Part shown: positions 1 through 8,955 of the stretch, in pieces | Layout: each line of letters opens with the position of its first letter | Numbering within the stretch: the stretch's first letter is position 1 | Assembly (NCBI RefSeq): GCF_018448885.1 | Contig: NZ_RCWB01000001.1 | Span: forward strand, 248,001-312,000 | From: Photorhabdus caribbeanensis | Lineage (GTDB): Bacteria > Pseudomonadota > Gammaproteobacteria > Enterobacterales > Enterobacteriaceae | Length of the DNA stretch: 64,000 nucleotides | Direction: 5' to 3' | The notes under the pieces: generated by a model | The model's input: the letters and a program-made list of their open reading frames with translations, nothing else | Databases searched by the model: none | What the model was told of the DNA's origin: nothing | Program-made: the position numbers and the translations under genes

Positions 1-1064
1 CAAATCAGGCAATGTCTCGCACAGGGATACATTTGTCATCGTCCCGTGGTGCGATGCGGCCACAATATTTGGGGCAATTAGAGAAACTGTTGGCAGAGAT
101 TTATCAGGGTGGTTCTGTTGCTGTGTTTACTTCCACCAGTAATGTTCACCTTGGTGTATTGCCGTTATTGGGTAGTGGTTCTTTACCTAGCTATCCCCTT
201 TCCCGGCCTGTACATTGGTTGATGGATAAAACTGCTCACGCATCTATGCAGGTGTTACGCGGCATTCTCGAACAGTTCGGTCCGGTATCGCGGGTTGATA
301 GCGCAAACGCACAATCAGTACAGCAAGCTTTGCAGAACTGTAAAGAGAATCAGCGGACGCCTATCCTGCTGATTGATGGTATTGGTTCAATGAATGGTTT
401 AATTCCGGTTGCGGAGTTAACTCGACAATTGGCCGCTGCTGGAGGCTATGTCTATGTAGATGATGCTCATGGTATTTCCATTATGGGGCGTCATGGCGCG
501 GGCTATGCTTTTGCTGCCCTTGACCACATTTTGCCAGCCAACTTCATACTTGCAGGTTCATTATCCAAAGCATTTGGCGGCGCCGGGGGTTTTGTGGTGG
601 TTGCCGGTGCCGATGATGTCGAAGTGATCAGTACCTTAGCGAATCCTCTGGTTTTTGGTCATTCGATCATGGTGCCGATGTTGGCCGCTAACGTTGCCGC
701 CGCAAAACTTCATCTCAGCCTTGAGATAGAAATCCGACAGGAACAGCTATGGAAAAACATTAATCTATTTGATTCTCTGATGGGGAACCATTTGATGAAT
801 GCGGGCGTCCAATCTCCCGTTCGTGGCGCTTTATTTGAAAATGAAGCAGAAGGGCTTGAAGCGGCGCGTTTGCTGCGTGACAACGGCATCTTATTATTCC
901 CGGTGTTTTATCCACTGGTTCCAGATGGCAATGCGATGTTGCGTTTTGCCTTCTCTAGTGAGCATAAGACTGATGAAATCAAGCACTTAGTAAATACCTT
1001 ATTTGAAATAAGGGAAAAAGGGCTGAATTGGGTTGAACCACAGGCTGTGGTTCCACAGGTATAA
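1..1064 (+). CDS. Alpha-oxoamine synthase-like PLP enzyme (5' partial)
   Basis: The frame is open to the left edge, so the gene is cut by the window; the ATG at 12 is probably internal. What remains, about 350 residues, matches fold-type I PLP enzymes of the alpha-oxoamine synthase family (KBL, BioF, serine palmitoyltransferase, CqsA). Visible landmarks are a substrate/PLP region at VDDAHG and the Schiff-base lysine in SLSKAFGG. Family members condense an amino acid with an acyl thioester and release CO2, giving an alpha-aminoketone. It ends 43-61 bp before the chorismate mutase gene and runs the same way, so it is probably the first visible gene of the pap operon. I infer that it acts on an amino acid made by that operon or on a related acyl thioester. 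The N-terminal roughly 50 residues of the family are missing from the window. Confidence 0.8.
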   Translation, partial: NQAMSRTGIHLSSSRGAMRPQYLGQLEKLLAEIYQGGSVAVFTSTSNVHLGVLPLLGSGSLPSYPLSRPVHWLMDKTAHASMQVLRGILEQFGPVSRVDSANAQSVQQALQNCKENQRTPILLIDGIGSMNGLIPVAELTRQLAAAGGYVYVDDAHGISIMGRHGAGYAFAALDHILPANFILAGSLSKAFGGAGGFVVVAGADDVEVISTLANPLVFGHSIMVPMLAANVAAAKLHLSLEIEIRQEQLWKNINLFDSLMGNHLMNAGVQSPVRGALFENEAEGLEAARLLRDNGILLFPVFYPLVPDGNAMLRFAFSSEHKTDEIKHLVNTLFEIREKGLNWVEPQAVVPQV

Positions 1065-1107
1065 ATGACGCCAGCTTATCGATAAAGAAGATAATTGAAA
1101 TGAATCA

Positions 1108-1467
1108 GTGACGAAGATTAAACATATGACTCAATCAATAATAAATAAGCAGGACATATTACAACCTTACAGGGAATCTCTGGATGTTATTAATATGCAG
1201 ATTTTGGCGCTGCTTTCCGAACGTATGAAAGTCTGCATGAAAATCGCCGAGGTAAAGGCGGAACAGGATATTCCGATGATGCAGCCACAACGTATTACCT
1301 CGTTATTGGATATGTTGCGGGATAAATCAACAGATTTTGGGTTACGGCCTGAATATACTGAATCACTATTTCAACTGGTTATTGAAGAAACTTGCCGTCG
1401 AGAAGAAGAGCTGATTGATCAGTTGGTAAACGAGAAAGTAAAAAATAATGAAAATACTGCTCATTGA
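1108..1467 (+). CDS. papB: Chorismate mutase, AroQ type (PapB-like)
   Basis: This is a small all-helical AroQ-type chorismate mutase of about 113-119 residues. The N-terminal arginine/lysine helix (around residues 25-60) and the C-terminal region IEETCRREE fit the family. In pap operons this enzyme rearranges 4-amino-4-deoxychorismate to 4-amino-4-deoxyprephenate. The start is uncertain: GTG at 1108 or ATG at 1126, both in frame; the latter lies just after a purine-rich stretch. The last 20 bp overlap the start of the fused synthase gene, so translation is probably coupled. The function is assigned mainly from the operon (ADC synthase upstream in the pathway, prephenate-dehydrogenase-like enzyme downstream). 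Sequence alone would also allow an ordinary chorismate mutase. Confidence 0.85.
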   Translation: MTKIKHMTQSIINKQDILQPYRESLDVINMQILALLSERMKVCMKIAEVKAEQDIPMMQPQRITSLLDMLRDKSTDFGLRPEYTESLFQLVIEETCRREEELIDQLVNEKVKNNENTAH

Positions 1468-3523
1468 TAATTATGATTCCTTTACGCAAAACATTGCTCA
1501 ATATCTGTATGAAGTGACGGGCAGTGTGCCGTCAGTAGTCACAAATTCTTTGACTTATGAAGAGTTAACGATAGACGAATATGATGCGGTAGTCCTTTCT
1601 CCAGGGCCAGGACATCCGGCTGAAAGCAGTGATTTTGGTGTCTGTGCTGATGTTATTGCCCGTGCCAAAGTGCCACTGTTAGGTATTTGTCTCGGCCATC
1701 AGGGAATTAGCCTGGCATTTGGCGGCTGTGTAGAACATGCCCCCAATCCGGTACATGGCTATCGCAGTCGCATCAGGAACACTGGAGAAGGATTATTCCG
1801 CGGTCTGCCTGAGCAGTTTGAAGTGGTCAGATATCACTCGTTGGTATGTACCCGCCTTCCTGACAATCTAAAATGTACTGCCTGGACTGATGATGGCTTA
1901 ATCATGGCAATTGAACACACCGAAAGGCCGATCTGGGGTGTCCAATTTCATCCTGAATCAATTGATTCTGAATATGGGCGTGAGCTACTCAGTAATTTCG
2001 TGCGTATAGCGGAGAGGTATAAAGAGAATCACAAACAGGAAGTTGCCGCTCAGAATATATGCACTTATGTCAATGAAGCCTACCTTGCAGTAGGTGGAAG
2101 ACAATATCTCAACCTGAGTTATCGTGAATATAAGGAGATAGTCGATCCTGAGTCCTTGTTTATTCAACGTTATGGCAATGATACCCATGCTTTCTGGCTT
2201 GATAGTGAAAATTCCGACAGACCTAATGCTCGCTTCTCAATGATGGGCAGCGGTAATGAACAGGGCGCTGTCAGACTGGAATACAGTGTACAGACTGAGA
2301 GTTTGCGTTTGGTTGGTCCTGATGGCGAGAGGATTGTTCAGGGAGATTTTTTCTCTCTGATGTCTGAATTACTTGGTTTTGTGGAAATTTCGACGCCAAA
2401 ATCGATGCCATTTGTATTTAAAGGCGGCTTTGTTGGTTATTTAGGATATGAATTAAAGGCGCTGACAATTGGCAGCAATAAATACCGTTCAGAACATCCT
2501 GATGCCAGCTTAATATTTACTCCGCATTTTTTTGTATTCGATCATCAGCAGAGTAAACTTTATGAATGCCTGATTACACCAGTAGGGCAGCCACAAAATT
2601 GGCCGCCGGAACTTTCAGTTGCCAAGGCAAAAAATACCGGTGAAGTGATGCCTGACTTTATTCCTGGCGCTGTTGATCAGAGCAAAATTTGTCTGGAATA
2701 TGGCGCTCAGAAGTATATGGATGAAATCCAGAAATCACTGCAATACATCACAGATGGCGAATCCTATGAAATCTGCCTGACGAATAGGGCCAAGATGACT
2801 TATTCAGGGCATCCATTGGATGCTTATCGGCGTATGCGTTATGCCAGCCCTGTACCTTATGGCGCTTATCTGGCATGCGGGGATTTTTCTGTACTCAGTG
2901 CATCGCCAGAAACGTTTTTACGTATTGATGAGACCAGAAATATTGAATCCAGACCGATTAAAGGGACCCGGCCACGAGGAAAAACGATAGCAGATGATCA
3001 GCATTTGCAGAGGGAATTGAGTCAGTCTACTAAGGATAGAGCGGAAAATCTGATGATAGTAGACTTGGTGCGCCATGATCTTAATCAGGTCTGTCGTCCA
3101 GGCAGTGTGCATGTACCTGAATTATTTAAAGTTGAAAGTTTCTCTTCTGTACATCAATTGGTTTCGACCATCCGCGGTGAATTATGCGAAGAAACGTCAT
3201 CAATGGAGGCTATCCGGGCATGTTTTCCTGGAGGATCAATGACCGGCGCGCCGAAAAAGCGCACGATGGAGATTATTGATGCTTTAGAGTCATCAGCTCG
3301 CGGTGTTTATTCCGGCGCGCTTGGATGGTTATCTTTCAGTGGTGAAGTGGAATTAAGCATTGTGATACGTACGGCTGTATTACATCAAGAGTGTGCTGAA
3401 TTCGGCATTGGGGGAGCAATTGTTGCTCATTCTGATCCTTATGGCGAATTTGAAGAGACATTGGTCAAAGCGAGTGTGCCATATTTCAGTTTTAGTCATA
3501 TGGCGGAGGAAGTGTGTGAGTAA
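1448..3523 (+). CDS. papA: Fused aminodeoxychorismate synthase (PabA-PabB type, PapA)
   Basis: A 691-residue fusion. Residues 1-195 are a class I glutamine amidotransferase with the nucleophile Cys81 in GICLGHQ and the His/Glu pair in FHPES. Residues of about 230-690 are a chorismate-binding domain with the typical SRPIKGTRPRG and CFPGGSMTGAPK motifs. The enzyme aminates chorismate at C4, giving 4-amino-4-deoxychorismate. Fused PabA-PabB enzymes of this type occur in pathways to p-aminobenzoate and to p-aminophenylalanine-derived antibiotics (chloramphenicol, pristinamycin). The adjoining chorismate mutase and PapC-like genes favour the second role here. Anthranilate synthase is the alternative from sequence alone but is not supported by the neighbours. 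The gene overlaps both neighbours (20 bp upstream, 8 bp downstream). Confidence 0.92.
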   Translation: MKILLIDNYDSFTQNIAQYLYEVTGSVPSVVTNSLTYEELTIDEYDAVVLSPGPGHPAESSDFGVCADVIARAKVPLLGICLGHQGISLAFGGCVEHAPNPVHGYRSRIRNTGEGLFRGLPEQFEVVRYHSLVCTRLPDNLKCTAWTDDGLIMAIEHTERPIWGVQFHPESIDSEYGRELLSNFVRIAERYKENHKQEVAAQNICTYVNEAYLAVGGRQYLNLSYREYKEIVDPESLFIQRYGNDTHAFWLDSENSDRPNARFSMMGSGNEQGAVRLEYSVQTESLRLVGPDGERIVQGDFFSLMSELLGFVEISTPKSMPFVFKGGFVGYLGYELKALTIGSNKYRSEHPDASLIFTPHFFVFDHQQSKLYECLITPVGQPQNWPPELSVAKAKNTGEVMPDFIPGAVDQSKICLEYGAQKYMDEIQKSLQYITDGESYEICLTNRAKMTYSGHPLDAYRRMRYASPVPYGAYLACGDFSVLSASPETFLRIDETRNIESRPIKGTRPRGKTIADDQHLQRELSQSTKDRAENLMIVDLVRHDLNQVCRPGSVHVPELFKVESFSSVHQLVSTIRGELCEETSSMEAIRACFPGGSMTGAPKKRTMEIIDALESSARGVYSGALGWLSFSGEVELSIVIRTAVLHQECAEFGIGGAIVAHSDPYGEFEETLVKASVPYFSFSHMAEEVCE

Positions 3524-4403
3524 CCATAAAGTGGTCATTCTTGGTGGGCAAGGCGCTATTGGTTCTTTATTGAGTCGCCTTTTCACCCGCTGTGGTCACA
3601 TAGCTTACAGTGTTGACAAACGAACGCAGGGAATGCGTTCTCATCACGATCATTCTCATTACTATCAGATTGATATCTTAAACCCGGCGGCTGATGCTGG
3701 AGAGGTTTTTAGCGGGGCAAAGGCGGTAGTCTTTGCCTTACCGGAAGCCGTTGCCATACAAGCGTTGCCTTGGGTGTTGTCTGCTATTGGCGATGATGTA
3801 CAGATTGTGTCAACCTGTTCAGTTCAGGCCCCTTTCTATTCTGCGTTAAGCGCTGCCGCCCCCAGGCAGCCTTTTATTGGTGTTAACCCGATGTTCTCGC
3901 CATCTTTGCCGGAGCAAAAAAGGCCGGTTGCAGTCATCCTCGATAACTGTCATGTTAGTGAACATTGGATTGAGCGGGTATTGATGCGGGCTGATATGCG
4001 TATCAGTAGGATGATGCCAGAGGAACATGATCGGGTTATGGCGCTTTGTCAGGCTTTGCCTCATGCCGCGATACTGATTTTTGGCTTAGTGCTGGCGAAA
4101 AGTCCGTTAGATATTCGAACTTTGGCAACTATTGCGCCACCGCCTATGCGTACAATGCTGGCGCTGTTATCAAGGATCTTACGTAATCCAATAGAAGTGT
4201 ACTGGGACGTTCAATATGAAAACCCGATGGCTGCCGCACCACGTCAGGAGTTGCTGCATGCCATACAACAGTTAAATTCGATAGTACAGGCTGGCGATCA
4301 AACTGAGTTTGGCAATAACCTCAGAGATATTGCGCAACAACTGGGGGAACAGCTCGATATCAGTGCTGCTGATTGCCAGCATATTTTTTCAACGCTTGAA
4401 TGA
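3516..4403 (+). CDS. papC: Prephenate-dehydrogenase-like enzyme (PapC-like)
   Basis: A 295-residue NAD(P)-dependent enzyme related to TyrA. The Rossmann glycine motif is right at the N terminus (VVILGGQGAIGS), followed by the mostly helical prephenate dehydrogenase dimerisation domain. I chose GTG at 3516 because a strong ribosome binding site (GGAGGAAG) lies just before it and the Rossmann strand begins four residues in; the longer open frame to 3393 lies inside papA. In pap pathways PapC oxidatively decarboxylates 4-amino-4-deoxyprephenate to 4-aminophenylpyruvate, which an aminotransferase converts to 4-aminophenylalanine. Its start overlaps the papA stop by 8 bp. No dedicated aminotransferase is visible in the operon; a housekeeping one may serve. 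Confidence 0.85.
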   Translation: MSNHKVVILGGQGAIGSLLSRLFTRCGHIAYSVDKRTQGMRSHHDHSHYYQIDILNPAADAGEVFSGAKAVVFALPEAVAIQALPWVLSAIGDDVQIVSTCSVQAPFYSALSAAAPRQPFIGVNPMFSPSLPEQKRPVAVILDNCHVSEHWIERVLMRADMRISRMMPEEHDRVMALCQALPHAAILIFGLVLAKSPLDIRTLATIAPPPMRTMLALLSRILRNPIEVYWDVQYENPMAAAPRQELLHAIQQLNSIVQAGDQTEFGNNLRDIAQQLGEQLDISAADCQHIFSTLE

Positions 4404-4424
4404 TATAGGAAAGGAGTTGAGGGG

Positions 4425-5957
4425 ATGTCGTTAAATAGAGTTGCTGAGGCTAACGGGCGGGCAGGACTCAGAAATTGGCTGGGATTACTGATATTGATGT
4501 TACCAGTATTATTGGTGACGGTGGACAATACGATCTTAAGCTTTGCTTTACCAAAAATTGCGGAAGCTCTGGGGCCCAGTGCAAGTCAGCAATTATGGAT
4601 AATTGATGCCTATTCATTGGTATTGGCTGGTTTATTGGTATCAATGGGCAGTATTGGCGATCGTGTCGGCCATCGTTCATTACTGTTATTTGGATCTTTG
4701 GGATTCACGGTTATTTCGGTGTTCACAGCACTGTCAACTTCACCTGAACAACTGATTATAGGGCGAGCCGTACTTGGATTTTTTGGTGCGATGCTGATGC
4801 CTTCTACTTTGGCTTTGATAAGTGTTCTTTTTGAGGATCGTGAACAGCGTCGGTTGGCTGTTGCTATTTGGGCGACAACATTAACTATTGGTTCAGCTTT
4901 GGGTCCTGTAGTGGGTGGTGTTTTATTACAATTCTTCGACTGGAGCTCAATTTTCCTATTGGCAGTACCGGTATTAGTACCATTGCTAATTTTCGGACCG
5001 ATGTTATTGCCTGAATCCGATAAAAAACAGACTGGCATTGTCGATGTGTATAGCGTTCTGTTATCGATCATTGCTATGGGTGGTATTGTTTATGCGATTA
5101 AACACCTTGCCAGTGATGGGTTTGAAATAAGTGTAATACTCGAACTGTCGGTTGGTCTTATTGCTGGCGTGCTATTTGTTCGCCGACAACAGCGTTTGCC
5201 TGTGCCGTTGATGGATCTTTCCCTATTCCGTAATGGTATGTTTACTGGTTCGGTTATTGTTAACTTACTGAGTTTGGCATTGCTGGTTGGTTTTGTCTTT
5301 TTTGCCACACAGGTCTTGCAAATCGTACTCGGTATGGAGCCGATTTTAGCTAGCCTGGCGCTGGTTCCCGGACAAATAATGGCAATTGTTATGGGTATGG
5401 CGATAGTACCCATTGCTCAACGGGTGCCTGCCCATTATCTGGTGCCAATTTTGCTGAGTATTGCAGGTATTTCATTTCTTTTGGTCGCGAGTATCGGCAG
5501 TGATTTAGTCACTTTGATTGTTGCTTTCGCATTATTGGATATTAGTGTGGGAGCAATTGCTTCGGTGTCTAACGATTTGGTGCTTTCGTCAGTACCCTCC
5601 TCTAAAGCAGGAGCGGCATCATCAATAAGCGAAACGGCTTATGAAGTGGGTGTTGTACTCGGTACGACGATTTTGGGGGGATTGGTTACTGCTTTCTATC
5701 GTATAACATTACAATTGCCGAATGAGGTCTCTCAGGAGCAGGCTGGATTGGCTTTAGAGACTCTGGCAGGAGCTTACAGTGTAGCAAACTCATTAGCTGA
5801 ATCAGAAGGGCAAAAACTGATGACAGCGGCGGCAGAATCATTCACCAGCGCTATTCATATGATGAGCTGGTTGACAGTGGCATTGACTGCGGGGGTGGTA
5901 TTGCTAGCCTGGCGTTTGCTGAAAGCGCCGCAGAAAGAGCAAGTGCTTGAATACTGA
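4425..5957 (+). CDS. MFS drug/metabolite exporter, DHA2 (14-TM) family
   Basis: A 510-residue membrane protein with about 14 hydrophobic segments, typical of the DHA2 branch of the major facilitator superfamily (EmrB/QacA/SmvA type). The cytoplasmic motif A is visible as MGSIGDRVGHRSLL near residue 70, and a motif-C-like stretch (ALGPVVGGVLL) lies in TM5. It is expected to export a small molecule across the inner membrane in exchange for protons. It starts 21 bp after papC behind an AGGAAAGGAG ribosome binding site, so it is the last gene of the pap operon. It is the likely exporter or self-resistance pump for the product. A hairpin follows at 5969-5989. Confidence 0.9.
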   Translation: MSLNRVAEANGRAGLRNWLGLLILMLPVLLVTVDNTILSFALPKIAEALGPSASQQLWIIDAYSLVLAGLLVSMGSIGDRVGHRSLLLFGSLGFTVISVFTALSTSPEQLIIGRAVLGFFGAMLMPSTLALISVLFEDREQRRLAVAIWATTLTIGSALGPVVGGVLLQFFDWSSIFLLAVPVLVPLLIFGPMLLPESDKKQTGIVDVYSVLLSIIAMGGIVYAIKHLASDGFEISVILELSVGLIAGVLFVRRQQRLPVPLMDLSLFRNGMFTGSVIVNLLSLALLVGFVFFATQVLQIVLGMEPILASLALVPGQIMAIVMGMAIVPIAQRVPAHYLVPILLSIAGISFLLVASIGSDLVTLIVAFALLDISVGAIASVSNDLVLSSVPSSKAGAASSISETAYEVGVVLGTTILGGLVTAFYRITLQLPNEVSQEQAGLALETLAGAYSVANSLAESEGQKLMTAAAESFTSAIHMMSWLTVALTAGVVLLAWRLLKAPQKEQVLEY

Positions 5958-5968
5958 TAGTTTGACGT

Positions 5969-5989
5969 GCAGCCATTGGAAATGGCTGC
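5969..5989 (+). terminator. Hairpin after the pap operon, probable terminator
   Basis: A perfect inverted repeat (GCAGCCATT / AATGGCTGC with a 3-nt GGA loop) starts 11 bp after the exporter stop codon. Only a short T-run follows (CTGTTTT). Very similar hairpins recur after glycine-rich genes at 22671-22693 and 24839-24861. Confidence 0.55.
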
Positions 5990-6875
5990 ACTACTGTTTT
6001 GAGTGATTACCCGCAGTTATTAAATATCCTGAAAATAACATCTCATTCCTCACTGTTCCTTGTACTTCTCAAGTGCTAAATAAATATGATAAATAGAGTA
6101 ATTAATGAGTGGGAATAAGTTGAAATTTATCATGTTTATTGATTTAACAATATGAACTTAACCACATTAAAAAAGTTTTCTCAAATAAAATATTTTGCAT
6201 GACAGCACTGTAATTATAATAATTACAGACCTGACTCTATTGTTAATTCAGTTATGTTGATTTTCTCCTTATTTCGCCGGAGCTACTTAATTGACTTTTT
6301 CTGGCATTTAAGTGTTTTTTTAATGATTTTATTTAAAGGTTGAGGTCTTTTGTAGAAAACATGCTTATTGTAAAGAGGGATTGTTTTTCATCTTTAATTT
6401 AAATCACATTCATAATTTCAATATTCAATAATATCTATAGGTTTTTATTTTATTGTGATTTTTAAATGCAATCTATTTGTTGTTTTTATTTGTATTTTAT
6501 AATAATACCTCGTGAGATAAATATAAAATTGAAATTTTTAATTAACACACATTAAAAGGTAGCGATATATCACAGAAATACTCTCTTTAATTAATGAAAA
6601 AAGTGGGGAATTACATTAATATTTTAGATTGTGTAATTTAAATATTGTATCCAATCACTTTCTGTAAAGTGAATAAATATTTACCTAATTAATTCTCATC
6701 GTAATTATTTTTCTGGCATACCCGTTTATCGAAGTGCCTGTATCTTTTGCCAGGAAAAATTGATGTTTTCGCTATGGATAATCTGGTCATTAGCCGAAAG
6801 CAAAGACTTGGCTAAATGAACAACGGATATATGAAGTTATCCTAAATGTATAAACTTAAATTCAGAGGAATTCTC
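5990..6875 (+). promoter_or_regulatory. Long AT-rich leader of glycine-rich gene 1
   Basis: About 890 bp without a plausible gene. From roughly 6230 it is recognisably the same sequence as the regions before the other glycine-rich genes. Two hairpins are conserved among copies. One at 6655-6672 is TCACTTT-CTGT-AAAGTGA. The other has a TTTTTCTGGC arm at 6708-6717 that pairs with GCCAGGAAAAA at 6749-6759. The length and conservation suggest a regulated promoter and/or structured 5' UTR; no promoter elements can be assigned with confidence. Confidence 0.55.
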
Positions 6876-8120
6876 ATGGATCAAATAAGAACGTTTTCTG
6901 AGGCTTTAGCAGTATTACATCAACGTCACCATCTGTTTGGTATAGAACGACAGCCAAAGCAACTTAAGACCTCCGACTTTGATGGGCCGGTAGTATTTTC
7001 TAATGATCTGAAAACGGCTACTGTGCCGCCTGCATTTTTTACGGTACAAACGATACAAGAGTTGAAGGCGCTCGGTGGTGTGCCTGACAGTCAGTATGGC
7101 TCTGGAAAAATGGAACCCCGTCATCCGTTACCTGAACCGTTTTCTGCTGAACGACTGGCAGACGCCTCTGGTAATCATATTGATTTATGCAAAGCCTTTC
7201 GTGCCTATATCTATGGTGATTCTACTTTGGTCAAAGATTATGAAGAAATCCTTAATGCTAAACGTTTTCCGATGAAAATTGCGTTCTTCGGTGGCGAAGA
7301 GCTCACGATAACTGAAAGTAAGCCATTGATTATTCAAGATAAAGATTGCCATGGTGAACCTGTTGTCTTGGTGTACGACCAGATAACCATTGAACCAGGA
7401 GGGGAAATTATTTACTGCACTAATGGTACGGTTAAAGCCAATACTATTATAGGTCATGGAAGCGCTCAGAAGCCGAACTTTATCAATAAAGGCAGTAATG
7501 GAATTGATGGTTTTGATGGTGAGTCGGGGCGTAATGGGCTTAACGGCAGAGATGGTGTTGCTGGTATAGATAAGGCATACGGTTGCGCCGTTGAATCCAC
7601 TGCCGGTACTGATGCAATTGACGGCTCTTCTGGTGGATTGGGGATGGGGGGAGGAAGTGGTGGAAATGCAAATGACATAGTTATTGATGTTCAACTTCTT
7701 ACTGGGCCAGTCAGTGTGTTATCGATAGGCGGCGACGGTGGAAATGGCGGTAATGGAGGAAATGGCGGGAATGGTGGGAATGGGGGCAATGGAGGGAATA
7801 AAGTAGGAAAATGTAGTGCAGGGAGTGGAGGTAACGGAGGAAATGGCGGAGATGGAGGGCATGCGGGCAATGGAGGGAAAGGTGGAGATAGTGGCAATGT
7901 ATATATTCATTTGTCTGAAGGTCAGCCAGTAATTAATGCTCAGTCATATGGAGGAAATGGCGGTAATGGAGGGAAAGGCGGGAAAGGTGGAGAAGGCGGG
8001 AAAGGTGGGGCTGGCGGTAGTAGTCAGCCAGGAGTATCTGGCCAGGATGGTATTGATGGAAAATCAGGAGGGGCAGGTATAGCTGGCAAGATATATGTTA
8101 ACGGTAATGTACAGGGTTAA
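6876..8120 (+). CDS. Glycine-rich repeat protein, paralogue 1
   Basis: 414 residues, function unknown. Residues 1-200 form a domain shared by all seven paralogues (key stretches: LERQPKQLKT, TATVPPAFFTVQTIQELKAL, KAFRAYIYGDS, EPVVLVYDQITIEPGG). From about residue 205 the protein is Gly-X-Y (collagen-like, few prolines) and then dense GNGGNGG repeats. These are broken twice by strand-like segments (ANDIVIDVQLLTG, NVYIHLSEGQPVI), and the protein ends in KIYVNGNV. Two single cysteines lie in the glycine blocks. No signal peptide or membrane segment is visible. I chose ATG 6876, which has AGAGGA 6 nt upstream; an in-frame ATG at 6846 is conserved in most copies but poorly placed for translation. 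The repeats could form a polyglycine-II bundle, which is inference. It belongs to subfamily A with paralogues 3 and 4. Confidence 0.85.
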   Translation: MDQIRTFSEALAVLHQRHHLFGIERQPKQLKTSDFDGPVVFSNDLKTATVPPAFFTVQTIQELKALGGVPDSQYGSGKMEPRHPLPEPFSAERLADASGNHIDLCKAFRAYIYGDSTLVKDYEEILNAKRFPMKIAFFGGEELTITESKPLIIQDKDCHGEPVVLVYDQITIEPGGEIIYCTNGTVKANTIIGHGSAQKPNFINKGSNGIDGFDGESGRNGLNGRDGVAGIDKAYGCAVESTAGTDAIDGSSGGLGMGGGSGGNANDIVIDVQLLTGPVSVLSIGGDGGNGGNGGNGGNGGNGGNGGNKVGKCSAGSGGNGGNGGDGGHAGNGGKGGDSGNVYIHLSEGQPVINAQSYGGNGGNGGKGGKGGEGGKGGAGGSSQPGVSGQDGIDGKSGGAGIAGKIYVNGNVQG

Positions 8121-8365
8121 TCCTTAGGGGCGCAAGAATCAGACTGGTTTAAACGACTATAATTGAGCTGACGATTTGGCGTCGATGAGTAAATATAAAA
8201 GTGATTAATCGAAGTAAGGAATATCAATGTGAATCGGTTGCGGTTCTGATGGCTTATGAAATTGGAAGCTGTGCTCGGCAGAGCCGAGGAACCGCCATCA
8301 TGTTAAATTGCCGATTTGCCTGTGTTGAATTACAAGATGTGCAGCTATCGCTAATAGCTGCACTA

Positions 8366-8488
8366 TATACCCAATGGATTTCAAGATGCATCGCGACGGC
8401 AAGGGAGCAAATCCCTGGGAGCATAGATAACTATGTTGCCGGGGTGAGTGCAGCCAACAAAGAGACAACTTGAAAGGTGACGGGTATA
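8366..8488 (+). repeat. ERIC element (IRU)
   Basis: About 123 bp with the imperfect terminal inversion TATACCC...GGGTATA. The internal blocks match enterobacterial repetitive intergenic consensus elements (CCTGGGAGCAT, GGGGTGAG, CAGCCAACAAAG, AACTTGAAAG, ACGGGTATA). ERIC elements are non-coding, transcribed imperfect palindromes of about 127 bp. Confidence 0.85.
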
Positions 8489-8850
8489 TCATGATAATTA
8501 TTGCTTCGGTTCTATTATCTAATTTAGTCATTTTGATTTGCTGATTATTTTACTAAGGTTATTTTATTGAATTTTTTGTCGGTCATTTAAGCGTTTATTT
8601 GTACAGTGAGCTTATTTGAAAGTTGAGGTTTATTCGTAGAAAAATCCTCTTTTTGTAAAAAACTATTTTCTGACTTTGATTTAAATCATATTCATAATTT
8701 CATTGTTTAATATTATTTGTGAGTTTTACCCTTATTGTGATTTTTGAAAAATACAATCATGCTTACTGTTTTATTTGTATTTTATAATAATACCTCATGA
8801 TATAAGTATAAAGTTGAAATTTTTAATTAGTATCTATTAAAAGGTAGTGA

Positions 8851-8955
8851 TAAATAAGATTCTAAAATAGTGCTACATCTTATACCACTCATAATTTCAT
8901 ATATAACAATGGGTTGAAGAAGGCCATGTGTGGTGGAATTATGAAACGCTATTTA
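8851..8955 (+). mobile_element. 105-bp MITE-like insertion, copy 1
   Basis: This block interrupts the leader sequence conserved in the other units (AGTGATATATCAC is split). It begins TAAATAAGATTC and ends GCTATTTA, giving short terminal inverted repeats, with TA at both ends as if a TA target was duplicated. The reverse complement of 25146-25250 is nearly the same sequence over its full 105 bp. It has no coding capacity, so it would be moved by an element elsewhere. Confidence 0.75.

Noticed and set aside
6846..6875. Upstream in-frame ATG (MYKLKFRGIL) as start of the glycine-rich proteins
   Set aside because: It is conserved in most copies, but the Shine-Dalgarno sequence lies inside it, immediately before the second start codon, and copy 4 lacks this ATG.
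7691..7910. Proline-rich open frames on the minus strand opposite glycine-rich cores
   Set aside because: GGN codons read backwards give proline/phenylalanine-rich strings; these are mirror images of the real genes and have no start signals.
7735..8030. Short regular repeats that could suggest CRISPR
   Set aside because: They are 6-9 bp glycine codon repeats inside an open frame with no unique spacers or constant repeat length.
8201..8473. 90-residue open frame
   Set aside because: It runs through a hairpin and an ERIC element, has no ribosome binding site and no family resemblance.
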